Source: Chitinophaga pinensis (GTDB taxonomy: Bacteria; Bacteroidota; Bacteroidia; B-17B0; Aurantibacillaceae). Taken from it: a stretch of DNA of 61,340 nt. Made by a program: the position numbers and the translations under genes. The notes under the pieces are model-generated. The model was not told the origin of the DNA and searched no databases. It was given only the letters and a program-made list of their open reading frames with translations. Where the stretch lies: assembly GCA_945860225.1 (NCBI GenBank), contig CAMAPT010000021.1, forward strand, positions 1-61,340, written 5' to 3'. Below, piece after piece: positions 43,278 through 53,243 of this stretch (position 1 is the first letter of the stretch; each line of letters begins with the position of its first letter).

Positions 43278-43952
43278 ATGATGCGAATCATTCTATATAT
43301 CTACTATTTTTTTAGATCTCTCTATTACAGAGGTTTTATTAACACTCTAAGATTATTATTCTATGAACAATTTTATGAAAAGAAACTTGGTATCCATACC
43401 CATAGCATTGTTGAGCTCAACCATTTAACTCTTGCGGGAAAAAATTCTATAGAAAATCATCATTATCAAGGGGCTAGTTATGATGTTTTATTTAAAATAT
43501 TTCAAAAATTACCCCTAAATACTCATCAATATACCTTTGTGGATTTTGGTTGCGGAAAAGGCAGAGCTATTTTTGTGGCGGAGCAATGTGGATTTACCAA
43601 ACTTATTGGTGTTGATATTGCCCATGAATTGATTGAAGAAGCCAATGAAAATAAAAATTGCTATAAACCAAAGCATTCTGAAAGCTCAATTGATTTTGTA
43701 TTCAATGATGCTACAGCCTATAATATTAATCAAGACAGCTGTGTATTTTATTTTTTCAACCCATTCGGATCAAGTATTTTACAAAAAGTTTTAGAAAATA
43801 TCAAAGAAAGTGTAAAACAACATCCTAGAAAAATTTACTGTATTTACCTCAACCCAAAACATAAAGCCGTTTTCGATGAAAACGGCTTTAACACAACCTA
43901 TACAATGATTAATAAAAGATACATAGAAGGAATTATATACACCCTCTCATAA
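43278..43952 (+). CDS. Class I SAM-dependent methyltransferase
   Basis: A 224-residue protein. Motif I is FVDFGCGKGRAIFVAEQCGF (SAM binding), followed by LIGVDIAHELIEEA and a catalytic-type FFNPFG. The N-terminal ~70 residues carry a Tyr/Phe-rich stretch (YYFFRSLYYRGFINT). The substrate is unknown. Its coding sequence includes a perfect 13-bp inverted repeat about 60 nt before the stop. It diverges from relA/spoT. Confidence 0.85.
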   Translation: MMRIILYIYYFFRSLYYRGFINTLRLLFYEQFYEKKLGIHTHSIVELNHLTLAGKNSIENHHYQGASYDVLFKIFQKLPLNTHQYTFVDFGCGKGRAIFVAEQCGFTKLIGVDIAHELIEEANENKNCYKPKHSESSIDFVFNDATAYNINQDSCVFYFFNPFGSSILQKVLENIKESVKQHPRKIYCIYLNPKHKAVFDENGFNTTYTMINKRYIEGIIYTLS

Positions 43953-43969
43953 GTTATAAGATGTAAAAA

Positions 43970-44374
43970 TCACTTTTCTAAAATACGCTTGATATCCGGA
44001 CGGAAATACAAATTACTTTTCAAAATTTTACCATCCTCACGAAAAATAGGTTTACCTTGTTCATCAAGCTTACTCATATTACTTCGCTGAATTTCGTCAA
44101 ACACCTCTTCGATTTTATGTTGTAGTCCGTGTTTCAGAATAGTACCAAACAGAATATACAGTTGGTCTCCCAATGCATCTGCAATTTCGACAAGGTCTCC
44201 ATTTTTACAGGCTTCCAAATATTCCTCGTTTTCTTCTTTTATTAAATTATAGCGCAATGTATAGTCACGCTCATCAATCAAAGTTAGCTCAGATGCATTT
44301 CCAATTTGAAATGTTTCATGGAAATGATGCACATGCATAATTTTATGTAAAAGCGTTTTTTGTTCTTCCATCAT
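43970..44374 (-). CDS. All-alpha NTP pyrophosphohydrolase (MazG-like)
   Basis: A 134-residue protein with the metal site of the MazG/dUTPase all-alpha fold: EENEEYLEACKNGDLVEIAD (ExxE then ExxD spacing). The C-terminal SKLDEQGKPIFREDGKILKS resembles phosphoribosyl-ATP pyrophosphohydrolase-like cofactor-house-cleaning enzymes. It should hydrolyse a nucleotide triphosphate to the monophosphate and PPi. Its ATG overlaps the OmpH stop by one base (TAATG). Confidence 0.88.
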   Translation of the reverse strand: MMEEQKTLLHKIMHVHHFHETFQIGNASELTLIDERDYTLRYNLIKEENEEYLEACKNGDLVEIADALGDQLYILFGTILKHGLQHKIEEVFDEIQRSNMSKLDEQGKPIFREDGKILKSNLYFRPDIKRILEK

Positions 44375-45003
44375 TATTTTTTCTTTGATAATTTATATTC
44401 CTCATTAATACCATTTAAAACTTCGGCTGTGATATCTAATTTTGGATTTGCCAACAAAATTGTTGGTATAACGTCAGAATACGATAGAATATAGTCAAAT
44501 CTCCCATTGTTTATTTTCTGTAAATAATCTTTTACATTTTTATTCAATTCTAAATTTTTCTCTTCTAATTCTACTCCTAAATTTTGCATTTGTAATTCCT
44601 TATTTGCTAACTCTTGCTGTTGACGTTCAAGGTTAGCTTGTTGTTTTTGCAACTCTGCTTGAGGAGCCACACCTGCTCTTGCCGATTGCTGAAACGCTTC
44701 ATAATCCTGTTGAAATTTTGCAGTCATACTTTGCATTTGAGCCTCTAATGCAACTTTTTTATTCCGAATTATCTTCGTGAAATCTGCTATATAAGCATAA
44801 TGTTCATTTATACTATCAGTATTAACATAAGCTATTTTTGCTTCAGACAATTTAGTTGAACTTTCTATAATCACTGGCTTAGTAACAGATTCCACTGACT
44901 CTTTTTCAGAGGAATGATTATTTTTTAATGCATGAACCTGATAAAATAAAACACCTACTGCTACTGCCAAAATTCCGTTAATAATTAGAGAAACATTTTT
45001 CAT
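44374..45003 (-). CDS. OmpH/Skp-family periplasmic chaperone
   Basis: A 209-residue protein. Residues 1-25 are an uncleaved or cleaved signal anchor (IINGILAVAVGVLFYQVHAL). About 55-209 is the long helical hairpin of OmpH: KIAYVNTDSINEHYAY, then a Gln/Glu-rich coiled coil, and FDYILSYSDVIPTILLANP, the family's conserved tail. It holds unfolded outer-membrane proteins in the periplasm. It is co-translated with the MazG-like gene. Confidence 0.92.
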   Translation of the reverse strand: MKNVSLIINGILAVAVGVLFYQVHALKNNHSSEKESVESVTKPVIIESSTKLSEAKIAYVNTDSINEHYAYIADFTKIIRNKKVALEAQMQSMTAKFQQDYEAFQQSARAGVAPQAELQKQQANLERQQQELANKELQMQNLGVELEEKNLELNKNVKDYLQKINNGRFDYILSYSDVIPTILLANPKLDITAEVLNGINEEYKLSKKK

Positions 45004-45096
45004 TTGTATTTTTTTATTGTTAATTCTTGTATGTTGAATTTTATAACTAATATTCTAAAATCTGCTTGTTACAAAAGGGCCTTTTTAGGCAATTTA

Positions 45097-46332
45097 TTAC
45101 TTTTTCTTTTTTTTATTTTTTGATTTGTATGTTTTATCGTCTTTTTCAGCCTCACGAAGCAATTGTCTCCAATTATCATCAACATCATCGGTTAATACAA
45201 GTGTTTCTGAATAATCTGTCGGATGGATTTCTAATACCCTAATTGGCTTATTAACAAATTGTTCTATTTCTGTCAGAATAGGTTTTTCTTCTTTACTGCA
45301 AAAAGATACCGCTGTGCCTTTATTATTTCCTCTTCCGGTTCTTCCTACCCTATGCACATAATTTTCGGCAACTTCTGGCAAATCATAATTTATAACAAAA
45401 TCCACATTTGCAATATCCACACCCCTTGCACTAATATCAGTAGCTATTAATAATTTAAAAACTCCATTCTTAAAATCATTCATCACGGCTAATCTACTAT
45501 TCTGTTCTTTGCCACTATGCATTGTTTGACTCTTAATGCCAACTCTTTTCATAGCCTCAAAAACACGTTCAGCCCGCACTTTGGTTCTCACAAAAACTAA
45601 AATTCTACTTTCAGGGTTTTCATTAACAATACGTTCCAAGAAAAAACGTTTATCATCCATTTCTACAAACATAACTGAATGAGAAACATTTTTGGAAACT
45701 GGATCTTTGGGTGAAATTTGAATACGAATAGCATTTTTAACGACTGAATAAGCCAACTTTTTAATTGTTTCGTTTATAGTCGCAGAAAAAAATAAGGTTT
45801 GTCTTTGTTTGGGTAAATATTTAATCAAATCATCTATGTCTTTGTAAAAACCTAAATCAAGCATTAAATCAGCCTCATCTAATACTAATACCTTGATATC
45901 TCTGAGATTCAAATAACCCTGACTAGATAAGTCAAATACCCTACCCGGAGTAGCAACCACAATATCAACACCTCTCTGCAATTCTTGAATTTGAGGGGCT
46001 TGGTCGACACCACCATAAACACCAAGCGTCCTAACATCTGTATATTTTCCAAGTTTATCAAAAACTTCAGTTATTTGAATGGCTAATTCGTGTGTAGGCA
46101 CCATCACAATAGCTTTTACCCCTTCTCCTGACCAAAATTTAGATATTAAATGTAAGATTGGGATAGCAAAAGCCGCCGTTTTTCCAGTACCGGTTTGTGC
46201 AATTGCCAATAAATCTTCTCCTTTCAGAATATTAGGTATTGCTTTGAATTGTATATCTGTTGGCCTCTTAAAACCTAATTCGGCAATACTCCTTTTTAAT
46301 TCAGGGATAATCTGGTAATCTTCAAACTTCAT
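45097..46332 (-). CDS. DEAD-box ATP-dependent RNA helicase
   Basis: A 411-residue helicase with the core motifs: AQTGTGKT (I), PTHELAIQ (Ia), DEAD in VLVLDEADLML (II), FFSATI (III), LIATDISARGVD (V), and YVHRVGRTGRG (VI). It has only a short lysine-rich tail (SKNKKKKK) and no specific RNA-binding domain. It remodels RNA, perhaps in ribosome assembly or cold adaptation. Confidence 0.94.
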   Translation of the reverse strand: MKFEDYQIIPELKRSIAELGFKRPTDIQFKAIPNILKGEDLLAIAQTGTGKTAAFAIPILHLISKFWSGEGVKAIVMVPTHELAIQITEVFDKLGKYTDVRTLGVYGGVDQAPQIQELQRGVDIVVATPGRVFDLSSQGYLNLRDIKVLVLDEADLMLDLGFYKDIDDLIKYLPKQRQTLFFSATINETIKKLAYSVVKNAIRIQISPKDPVSKNVSHSVMFVEMDDKRFFLERIVNENPESRILVFVRTKVRAERVFEAMKRVGIKSQTMHSGKEQNSRLAVMNDFKNGVFKLLIATDISARGVDIANVDFVINYDLPEVAENYVHRVGRTGRGNNKGTAVSFCSKEEKPILTEIEQFVNKPIRVLEIHPTDYSETLVLTDDVDDNWRQLLREAEKDDKTYKSKNKKKKK

Positions 46333-46432
46333 ATAGTAAATGTAATCATATTATTTTTTTTAACGGCTAATAAAATACTTTGAAATTTTTCGTCAAAAAA
46401 ACAAGCATCACTTTAATGAGACCTATCTGTTT

Positions 46433-49024
46433 CTATTTTTTAATGATTAATTTTTCTATATCGGCCAATTTAGATACTGAATATACGTCGTTAGGTTTTT
46501 CCGCCAATGCTTCTGCATATTTAGCTTTAGCTTCCTGATATCTTTTCATTTTAAATAATTCATCGGCTCGTTTGATGGTTTCCTTGTATTTAGAAACTCC
46601 AAGTGCTTTTGGTATGGAATATTTTGTATCAATAACATCTGTTTTTTCGTTTTTAGGTTCCGAAATCGTTGAATTCTGCGGAGCCAAAACAGGTATAGGT
46701 TGTTGTAATTTATCTTTTTCCGTTTTAACTAATTGATCATTGGTTGTAGCTAGTTTTTCTGAATTAGCTTTTTCCGCCGCCTCCTTTTCCGCAATCACTT
46801 TGTCTTTGGCTAATCTTTCTGCTTCCAATTTCTCAGCGGCTAACTTTTCTGCTTGTGCTTTCTCCAAAGCCAGTTTTTCTGAATTAGCTTTTTCCGCCGC
46901 CTCTTTTTCCGCAATCGCTTTTTCTTTGGCTAATCTTTCTGCTTCCAATTTCTCAGCGGCTAACTTCTCAGCCTGTGCTTTCTCCAAAGCCAGTTTTTCA
47001 GTTTTTGCCTTTTCTGCCGCCTCTTTTTCTGCAATGACTTTTTCTTTGGCTAATCGTTCTGCTTCCAATTTCTCAGCGGCTAACTTCTCAGCCTGTGCTT
47101 TCTCCAAAGCCAGTTTTTCAGTTTTTGCCTTTTCTGCCGCCTCTTTTTCTGCAATGACTTTTTCTTTGGCTAATCGTTCTTCTTCCAATTTCTCAGCAGC
47201 TAACTTCTCTTCTTGCGCTTTCTCTGCAACCAATATTTCTGATTTTACTTTTTCCGCAGCCTCCTTTTCCGCAATCACTTTTTCTTTGGCTACTCGTTCT
47301 GCTTCCACTTTCTCAGCCGCTAACTTTTCTGCTTGTGCTTTCTCCAAAGCCAGTTTTTCTGAATTAGCTTTTTCCGCCGCCTCCTTTTCCGCAATCACTT
47401 TGTCTTTGGCTAATCTTTCTGCTTCCACTTTTTCAGCCGCTAACTTTTCTGCTTGTGCTTTCTCCAAAGCCAGTTTTTCTGCTTTCGCCTTTTCTGCCGC
47501 CTCTTTTTCTGCAATGGCTTTTTCTTTCGCTAAACGCTCAGCCTCCTCTTTTTCAGCCGCTAACTTCTCTGCCTGGGTTTTCTCCAATGCCAATTTTTCT
47601 GATTTGGCCTTTTCTGCCGCCTCTTTTTCTGCAATCGCTTTTTCTTTGGCTACTCGTTCTGCTTCAACTTTTTCAGCAGCCAACTTCTCAGCCTGTGCTT
47701 TCTCCAAAGCCAGTTTTTCTGATTTTGCTTTTTCAGCAGCCTCCTTTTCCGCAATCACTTTTTCTTTGGCTACTCGTTCTGCTTCCACTTTTTCAGCCGC
47801 TAACTTCTCTGCCTGGGCTTTTTCTAAAGCCAGTTTTTCTGATTTAGCTTTTTCCGCCGCCTCTTTCTCTGCAATTGCTTTTTCTTTAGCTAATCTTTCT
47901 GCTTCAACTTTGTCAGCCGCTAACTTCTCTGCCTGGGCTTTCTCCAAAGCCAATTTTTCCGTTTTTGCCTTTTCTGCCGCCTCTTTTTCTGCAATCGCTT
48001 TTTCTTTGGCTACGCGTTCTGCTTCGAATTTTTCAGCAGCCAACTTATCAACCTGTGCTTTTTCTAAAGCCAGTTTTTCTGCTTTTGCTTTTTCCGCAGC
48101 CTCTTTTTCTACAATGGCTTTTTCTTTCGCTAAGCGTTCTGCTTCCAATTTTTCAGCAGCCAACTTCTCAACCTGTGCTTTTTCTAAAGCCAGTTTTTCT
48201 GCTTTTGCTTTTTCCGCAGCCTCTTTTTCTAAAATGGCTTTTTCTTTCGCTAAGCGTTCTGCTTCCACTTTTTCAGCCGCTAACTTCTCTACTTGCGCTT
48301 TTTCTAAAGCCAGTTTTTCCGCTTGGATTTTTTTTTCTTTTAAACAAGCGTCTACCTTACTTAATTGAACAATAGGATAACGTTCGGCAGACAATATTCC
48401 AATGGCTTTTTCATAATTCAATTTGGCCAATTCACAATCTCCCTTACTTAAAGCAATATCACCGGCATTATTAGTGGTTGTAAATCGTTCCATAAGTTCG
48501 TTTTCAGAACTCCTCACCTGAAACAATGATTCCAAAATTCCGTTTGTATAGTCATCATCATCATCAAATTTTTTTCCCTTATCAACATATATGACTTTTA
48601 CTAACGGTTGGGATAAAATCGAATAATTAACATTTGGGAAAGCTTTTGCCATGACTACACCTTCTATTCCAAAAGTTGGCATATATTTTTCGCTAGCTAT
48701 ATTTTCAGGAACATTCATGGTAGATACAGAAAAACGTTTTGTATTACATCCAGGATAAGAAACCGTTATAACATACTCTCCATTCGCTGGAATATCTAGT
48801 AAAAAATCGCCGTTCGATTCACTTTGAATCTGTTTAATGGTTTCATTACCCCTAATTAACGAAATCGTAGCACCTGCCAAATCAGATTCTATGACATCAA
48901 TTTTATTCGTTAACTGAAATGTGCGTAATTCCACCCGACTTCTTAGTTTTAGACTCCAATTTTGGGCAATCAATGAAGTGGTAAACAGCAGAAAAACAAT
49001 TATTATCGTAAAAAACTTACTCAT
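46433..49024 (-). CDS. Exported protein with thirteen 40-residue coiled-coil repeats and a C-terminal TPR
   Basis: An 863-residue protein. Residues 1-20 form a signal peptide (TTSLIAQ). About 45-110 is a beta-rich carboxypeptidase-regulatory-like domain (VIESDLAGATISLIRGN) and about 190-225 is a TPR-like unit (KGDCELAKLNYEKAIGIL). Thirteen units of exactly 40 residues follow, of the type LALEKAQAEKLAAEKVEAER plus LAKEKAIAEKEAAEKAKSEK, encoded at 46754-48313. A final TPR-like helix pair (KRYQEAKAKYAEALAEKPND) closes it. It resembles TolA-style Ala/Lys/Glu rods and may span the periplasm. Confidence 0.85.
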   Translation of the reverse strand: MSKFFTIIIVFLLFTTSLIAQNWSLKLRSRVELRTFQLTNKIDVIESDLAGATISLIRGNETIKQIQSESNGDFLLDIPANGEYVITVSYPGCNTKRFSVSTMNVPENIASEKYMPTFGIEGVVMAKAFPNVNYSILSQPLVKVIYVDKGKKFDDDDDYTNGILESLFQVRSSENELMERFTTTNNAGDIALSKGDCELAKLNYEKAIGILSAERYPIVQLSKVDACLKEKKIQAEKLALEKAQVEKLAAEKVEAERLAKEKAILEKEAAEKAKAEKLALEKAQVEKLAAEKLEAERLAKEKAIVEKEAAEKAKAEKLALEKAQVDKLAAEKFEAERVAKEKAIAEKEAAEKAKTEKLALEKAQAEKLAADKVEAERLAKEKAIAEKEAAEKAKSEKLALEKAQAEKLAAEKVEAERVAKEKVIAEKEAAEKAKSEKLALEKAQAEKLAAEKVEAERVAKEKAIAEKEAAEKAKSEKLALEKTQAEKLAAEKEEAERLAKEKAIAEKEAAEKAKAEKLALEKAQAEKLAAEKVEAERLAKDKVIAEKEAAEKANSEKLALEKAQAEKLAAEKVEAERVAKEKVIAEKEAAEKVKSEILVAEKAQEEKLAAEKLEEERLAKEKVIAEKEAAEKAKTEKLALEKAQAEKLAAEKLEAERLAKEKVIAEKEAAEKAKTEKLALEKAQAEKLAAEKLEAERLAKEKAIAEKEAAEKANSEKLALEKAQAEKLAAEKLEAERLAKDKVIAEKEAAEKANSEKLATTNDQLVKTEKDKLQQPIPVLAPQNSTISEPKNEKTDVIDTKYSIPKALGVSKYKETIKRADELFKMKRYQEAKAKYAEALAEKPNDVYSVSKLADIEKLIIKK
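46754..48313 (-). repeat. 13 x 120-bp coding tandem repeat
   Basis: Thirteen in-frame copies of 120 bp (40 codons) with no indels. Two 120-bp stretches starting near 46961 and 47081 are nearly identical, pointing to recent duplication. The opposite strand therefore shows long chance open frames (46740-48368), which I do not treat as genes. Confidence 0.92.
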
Positions 49025-49144
49025 TTTTTGAAATACAGATGATATACTTTTTAAAGATATAGAATATTTTTAAGCTCTTGATTTCAAAATTTGAATTAAA
49101 ATCAAGAATTCTATGGTACGATTAGACAAAATCCAAATTGGCTG

Positions 49145-49183
49145 AATAAAAAAACATATTCACTCATAAAGAGTGAATATGTT
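49145..49183 (-). terminator. Rho-independent terminator of lon
   Basis: A perfect 13-bp stem, AACATATTCACTC with GAGTGAATATGTT and a 5-nt loop, is followed on the minus strand by a T-run. It lies 55 bp past the lon stop. Confidence 0.85.
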
Positions 49184-49237
49184 GTAATCATTTAATAAAA
49201 TACTAGCCAGAGATTAGGCGGCAAATAAGCGAAAAAA

Positions 49238-51676
49238 TTATTTAAGTAAAGCTAATTTTAAAACATCTGTCATTTGACTAACATACTTGAAGGTTAATCC
49301 TTTTAAATAGTCAGATTTAATATCTTCCACATCCTTTTGATTGTCTTCACACAATATAATTTCTTTAATTCCTGCACGTTTTGCTGCTAAAATTTTCTCT
49401 TTAATTCCACCAACAGGTAACACTTTACCACGGAGTGTAATTTCTCCAGTCATAGCTAATTGCTTTTTCACCTTACTCTTTGTTAAAGCCGATGCTAAAG
49501 AGGTAAGCATCGCAATACCAGCGCTTGGCCCATCTTTTGGTGTAGCCCCCTCAGGCACATGAATGTGAATGTTATAATTCTCAAACAAGTCCTCATTGAT
49601 TTTTAATTCTTCGGCATGCGCTTTAATAAATTCAAGTGCCAACGTTGCACTTTCCTTCATTACCTCTCCCAAATTACCTGTTAAGGTTAATTTGGCGCCT
49701 TTTCCTTTAGATAAACTGGTTTCAATAAATAAAATATCACCACCTACCTGTGTCCAAGCCAAACCAGTAACCACTCCAGGTACATCGTTTCCTTGATATT
49801 TTGCCTTTTCATGAGATGGTCCCAAAACTTTCGCTATCACCTCTTCGTTAATTTTTGGAATAACATCCTCTTTTACCAGATTTACGGCTACGTAACGGGC
49901 TATTTTCGAAATACGTTTTTCTAAATTCCTAACTCCACTTTCAGCAGTATAATTCTCAATGATAAATTCTAATTGCTTATCTGAAATTTTTAACTGAGAC
50001 TTTTTTAATCCATTTTCAGTAATTTGTTTAGGTAATAAATGTTGTTTGGCAATTTCCAATTTTTCTTCAACGGTATATCCGCTCACGTCAATAATTTCCA
50101 TACGATCTCTTAAAGCTGGTTGTATGGTTGCTAAATTATTACAAGTAGCGATAAATAGAATTTTACTCAAGTCATAATCATTTTCCAAATAATTATCATA
50201 GAAACTTGCATTTTGTTCCGGATCTAAAACTTCTAACAAAGCAGAAGACGGATCGCCATGAAAATCATTTCCGACTTTATCTATTTCATCTAAAATAAAT
50301 ACTGGGTTAGAGGATTGAACTTTTTTAAGATTTTGTAAAATACGTCCGGGCATGGCTCCTATGTATGTTTTGCGATGTCCTCTAATTTCACTTTCATCTT
50401 TTAAACCACCCAAGCTCATCCTTACGTATTTTCTTCCTAATGCTTTAGCAACACTTTTTCCTAATGACGTTTTTCCGACACCTGGAGGGCCGTAAAGACA
50501 AATAATGGGGGATTTCAAATCTCCTTTTAGTTTTAAAACGGCCAAATGTTCCAATATACGCTCTTTAACTTTTTCAAGTCCAAAATGGTCCTCGTTTAAA
50601 ACAGCTTCCGCATGCTTTAAGTCGAAATTATCTGAGGTATATTCACCCCAAGGTAAATCCAACAATAACTCTAAATAGTTAGATTGTACACCAAATTCGG
50701 GAGAATGAGGGTTCATTCTACTTAATTTGGACACTTGCTTTTCAAACACTTCACCTATTTCTTTATCCCATTTTTTTAATTGAGCTCTTTTTCTTAATTC
50801 TTCTATATCTAGCTCATGATTTTTCTCACCTAATTCTTCCTGAATTGTTTTAATTTGCTGGTGCAAAAAGTAATCGCGTTGTTGTTTATCTATGTCAACT
50901 TTTACTTTATTCTGAATTTGGTTTTTAAGTTCAAGCATTTGTAAATCCTTGGAAAGATGAGCTAACACCATAGTAGCTCTTTCCTTTAAGTCGGGCACTT
51001 CCAATAATAATTGCTTCTCAGTACTTGTAGCATTCATATTGGACGAGATAAAATTGACCATAAAATTTTGGCTTTCAATATTATTGAGCGCAAAACCTGC
51101 CTCGGAAGGTATATGCTGAGATTTTTGAATAATCTGTAATGCCGTATCTTTTAAACTCGAAACTATTGCTTGAAATTCTTTATCGTCTTTATCAGGACGG
51201 GTTTCGTCAAAGCGCTGAGTTTTTGCCTTATAATATGGTTCATCTTGTATAAACTCTTTTATTCGAAACCGCTTTTTACCTTGAATAATAACTGTTGTGT
51301 TTCCGTCTGGCATACGTAACATTTTGATAATTTGAGCCACCGTTCCAACTTTATTTAAATCTTCGGGTTGCGGATCCTCTATACTATCTATTACTTGTGT
51401 TACGACACCAATTATTTTATCTCCTTTATAAGCTTCTTTAATCAAATGAATCGATTTATCACGACCAACAGTAATTGGAATAACTACTCCGGGAAATAAT
51501 ACGGTATTCCTAAGCGGTAAAATTGACAGTATATCCGGTATTTTTTCCGCATTCATGCTATCTTCATCTTCCACAGAAAGCAAAGGAATAAAGTCGCTCT
51601 CTTCGTCAAGCATTGGCTCAAAGGAGATTTTATCGGAATCATTGAAATAGTTCATAGTAGTTTTTTTTAATGTCAT
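49238..51676 (-). CDS. lon: ATP-dependent protease Lon
   Basis: An 812-residue hexameric AAA+ protease (the ATG at 51655 is an alternative start). The LON substrate domain has [20 protein letters not shown]. The AAA+ module has Walker [14 protein letters not shown] (about 395) and DEIDKVG. The protease domain has the catalytic Ser in [12 protein letters not shown] (about 718) and the Lys in [17 protein letters not shown] (about 760). It degrades misfolded and regulatory proteins. It is a single gene with its own terminator. Confidence 0.97.
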   Translation of the reverse strand: MTLKKTTMNYFNDSDKISFEPMLDEESDFIPLLSVEDEDSMNAEKIPDILSILPLRNTVLFPGVVIPITVGRDKSIHLIKEAYKGDKIIGVVTQVIDSIEDPQPEDLNKVGTVAQIIKMLRMPDGNTTVIIQGKKRFRIKEFIQDEPYYKAKTQRFDETRPDKDDKEFQAIVSSLKDTALQIIQKSQHIPSEAGFALNNIESQNFMVNFISSNMNATSTEKQLLLEVPDLKERATMVLAHLSKDLQMLELKNQIQNKVKVDIDKQQRDYFLHQQIKTIQEELGEKNHELDIEELRKRAQLKKWDKEIGEVFEKQVSKLSRMNPHSPEFGVQSNYLELLLDLPWGEYTSDNFDLKHAEAVLNEDHFGLEKVKERILEHLAVLKLKGDLKSPIICLYGPPGVGKTSLGKSVAKALGRKYVRMSLGGLKDESEIRGHRKTYIGAMPGRILQNLKKVQSSNPVFILDEIDKVGNDFHGDPSSALLEVLDPEQNASFYDNYLENDYDLSKILFIATCNNLATIQPALRDRMEIIDVSGYTVEEKLEIAKQHLLPKQITENGLKKSQLKISDKQLEFIIENYTAESGVRNLEKRISKIARYVAVNLVKEDVIPKINEEVIAKVLGPSHEKAKYQGNDVPGVVTGLAWTQVGGDILFIETSLSKGKGAKLTLTGNLGEVMKESATLALEFIKAHAEELKINEDLFENYNIHIHVPEGATPKDGPSAGIAMLTSLASALTKSKVKKQLAMTGEITLRGKVLPVGGIKEKILAAKRAGIKEIILCEDNQKDVEDIKSDYLKGLTFKYVSQMTDVLKLALLK

Positions 51677-51737
51677 GTGTTTAGGCCATTATCGTGCCAT
51701 TTCAATTTTAGGACTTTGTGGCAGAATAAAATTTGGC

Positions 51738-51787
51738 AAAAAAAAACCTGAAAAAGAAGAATTATTTAAAATAACTACTTTTTCAGG
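51738..51787 (-). terminator. Rho-independent terminator of the pyrophosphatase gene
   Basis: CCTGAAAAAG (from 51747) pairs with CTTTTTCAGG (ending 51787), with an inner TTATTT/AAATAA pairing and a T-run on the minus strand. It lies 57 bp past the ppa stop. Confidence 0.85.
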
Positions 51788-51843
51788 CCAATGTGAATTG
51801 GGTAAAAGATTGTCAAAATCAACAATCTATAATATGCTAGAAT

Positions 51844-52479
51844 TTACGCTCCTAACTCTAAATGAGATCTGAATGATTTATTATAATCTTTCACGCTTCT
51901 TCTAATAACCTCTTGCGCCTCTTCTCTTCCGTAAGTTTCTGTTATTTCAACCAAAGCCCCCGCATCTCCCGGAATATTTTTGTAAGTTAAAAAATAGTGT
52001 TTTAAACGACTGATTAACGGTTCAGGGCAATCTAAAATATCTTTCCATTTACTGTAAATTTCGTCTTTGGCCATGACTGCAATAATTTTATCATCTGCTT
52101 CATTTTTATCAATCATGCGAAACCCGCCAATAGGAATAGCTTCAACAATAATATCACCACTTGTAATATTTCGTTCTGTCAATACACAAATATCTAATGG
52201 ATCACCATCTCCTTGTATATCAGTACGTCCGGTTTTTTCGTTTGCTCTTTCTGCTACAGACTCTCCACAATATGTTTGAGGCACAAAACCATATAACGCA
52301 GGTATAATATTGGAAAATTTTTGAGGTCTGTCTACTTTAAGATAGCCTGAATCCTTATCTATTTCATACTTAACATGGTCTGATGGAACCATTTCGATAA
52401 AAGAAGTGATAACTTCTGGTGATTTTTCTCCTATAGAAATTCCATGCCAAGGATGTGCTTTGTGTAATTGAACTTTCAT
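51844..52479 (-). CDS. ppa: Family I inorganic pyrophosphatase
   Basis: A 211-residue soluble enzyme that splits PPi to phosphate. The metal site is in GDGDPLDICVLTER (about residues 88-100), with the downstream Asp-rich DKNEADDKIIAV. The N-terminal VITSFIEMVPSDHVKYEIDK is typical. It drives biosynthesis forward. It is a single gene. Confidence 0.97.
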   Translation of the reverse strand: MKVQLHKAHPWHGISIGEKSPEVITSFIEMVPSDHVKYEIDKDSGYLKVDRPQKFSNIIPALYGFVPQTYCGESVAERANEKTGRTDIQGDGDPLDICVLTERNITSGDIIVEAIPIGGFRMIDKNEADDKIIAVMAKDEIYSKWKDILDCPEPLISRLKHYFLTYKNIPGDAGALVEITETYGREEAQEVIRRSVKDYNKSFRSHLELGA

Positions 52480-52630
52480 ATTTAATTAATTGTTATTTTT
52501 TAATTTTTTAATCTTACGTGCCCCTCTCTAATTATTATAATCTATTAATGAGTGAATATGGATACATGAGATACAACTTATTTTGGTCAAATTTTCGGCA
52601 AATATGACCATTTTTATGTTATTTTTTAAA

Positions 52631-53212
52631 TTAACTGTATTTTTTAAATAATTGATTTAGAATATAATAAAAAAATACAACACCTATAATTGATAATACA
52701 AGATAAATGATCAATTGATTAGTATTAGGTAGTACATTTCTATTTTCGACTTTATTAAGGTCATTTTTCAGCACTTTATGAAGTCCTAAGTTTGTTTGTA
52801 AATACCTTCGTTCATCGTCGAATGAAATACCAGTGGTTTCTGCATAAAAATCTTCTTTCACATTTTTAATATATTTCCGACTTCTGCTACAAAAATCTAA
52901 TTTAGCATTATCAACTTGATAATAATTGGTATATATAATCCATTGCTCCCCTACTCTTAAATCTAATTTACATTGATCTTCATCATTAAAGAGTATTTTA
53001 AATTCTTGGGCTATAATTCCTTTATAAAGTTCTGAGATGGAGAAAATAGCTTCGCTTTTAGATTTATTTAATTTTATGGATTTAATAGAACCCTTAAATA
53101 CGATTTCATATTTAGCAATCTCATTTTTATCAAGCTTTGTTAAAGGACACTGGCAGGCAAACACAAAGTTCCACACCAACATTAATAACAATATAACTAA
53201 GCTTTTTTTCAT
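52631..53212 (-). CDS. Membrane-anchored NTR/TIMP-like secreted protein
   Basis: A 193-residue protein. Residues 1-19 are a signal peptide ending just before CQCPL, a Cys pair that resembles the start of NTR/TIMP-like domains. About 25-120 is beta-rich with FKGSIKSIKLNKSKSEAIF and GEQWIIYTNYYQ and further Cys. A C-terminal transmembrane helix (LIIYLVLSIIGVVFFYYIL) anchors it. It should face the periplasm. The role is unknown; the fold assignment is tentative. Confidence 0.6.
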   Translation of the reverse strand: MKKSLVILLLMLVWNFVFACQCPLTKLDKNEIAKYEIVFKGSIKSIKLNKSKSEAIFSISELYKGIIAQEFKILFNDEDQCKLDLRVGEQWIIYTNYYQVDNAKLDFCSRSRKYIKNVKEDFYAETTGISFDDERRYLQTNLGLHKVLKNDLNKVENRNVLPNTNQLIIYLVLSIIGVVFFYYILNQLFKKYS

Positions 53213-53243
53213 CTTTTAGGATACTATATATGAAATAACGGGA

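Noticed and set aside
46740-48368. A 542-codon plus-strand open frame of Ser/Ala/Phe repeats
   Set aside because: It is the exact antisense of the 40-residue repeats of the minus-strand coiled-coil gene, with an implausible composition; the sense product has a signal peptide and TPR ends.
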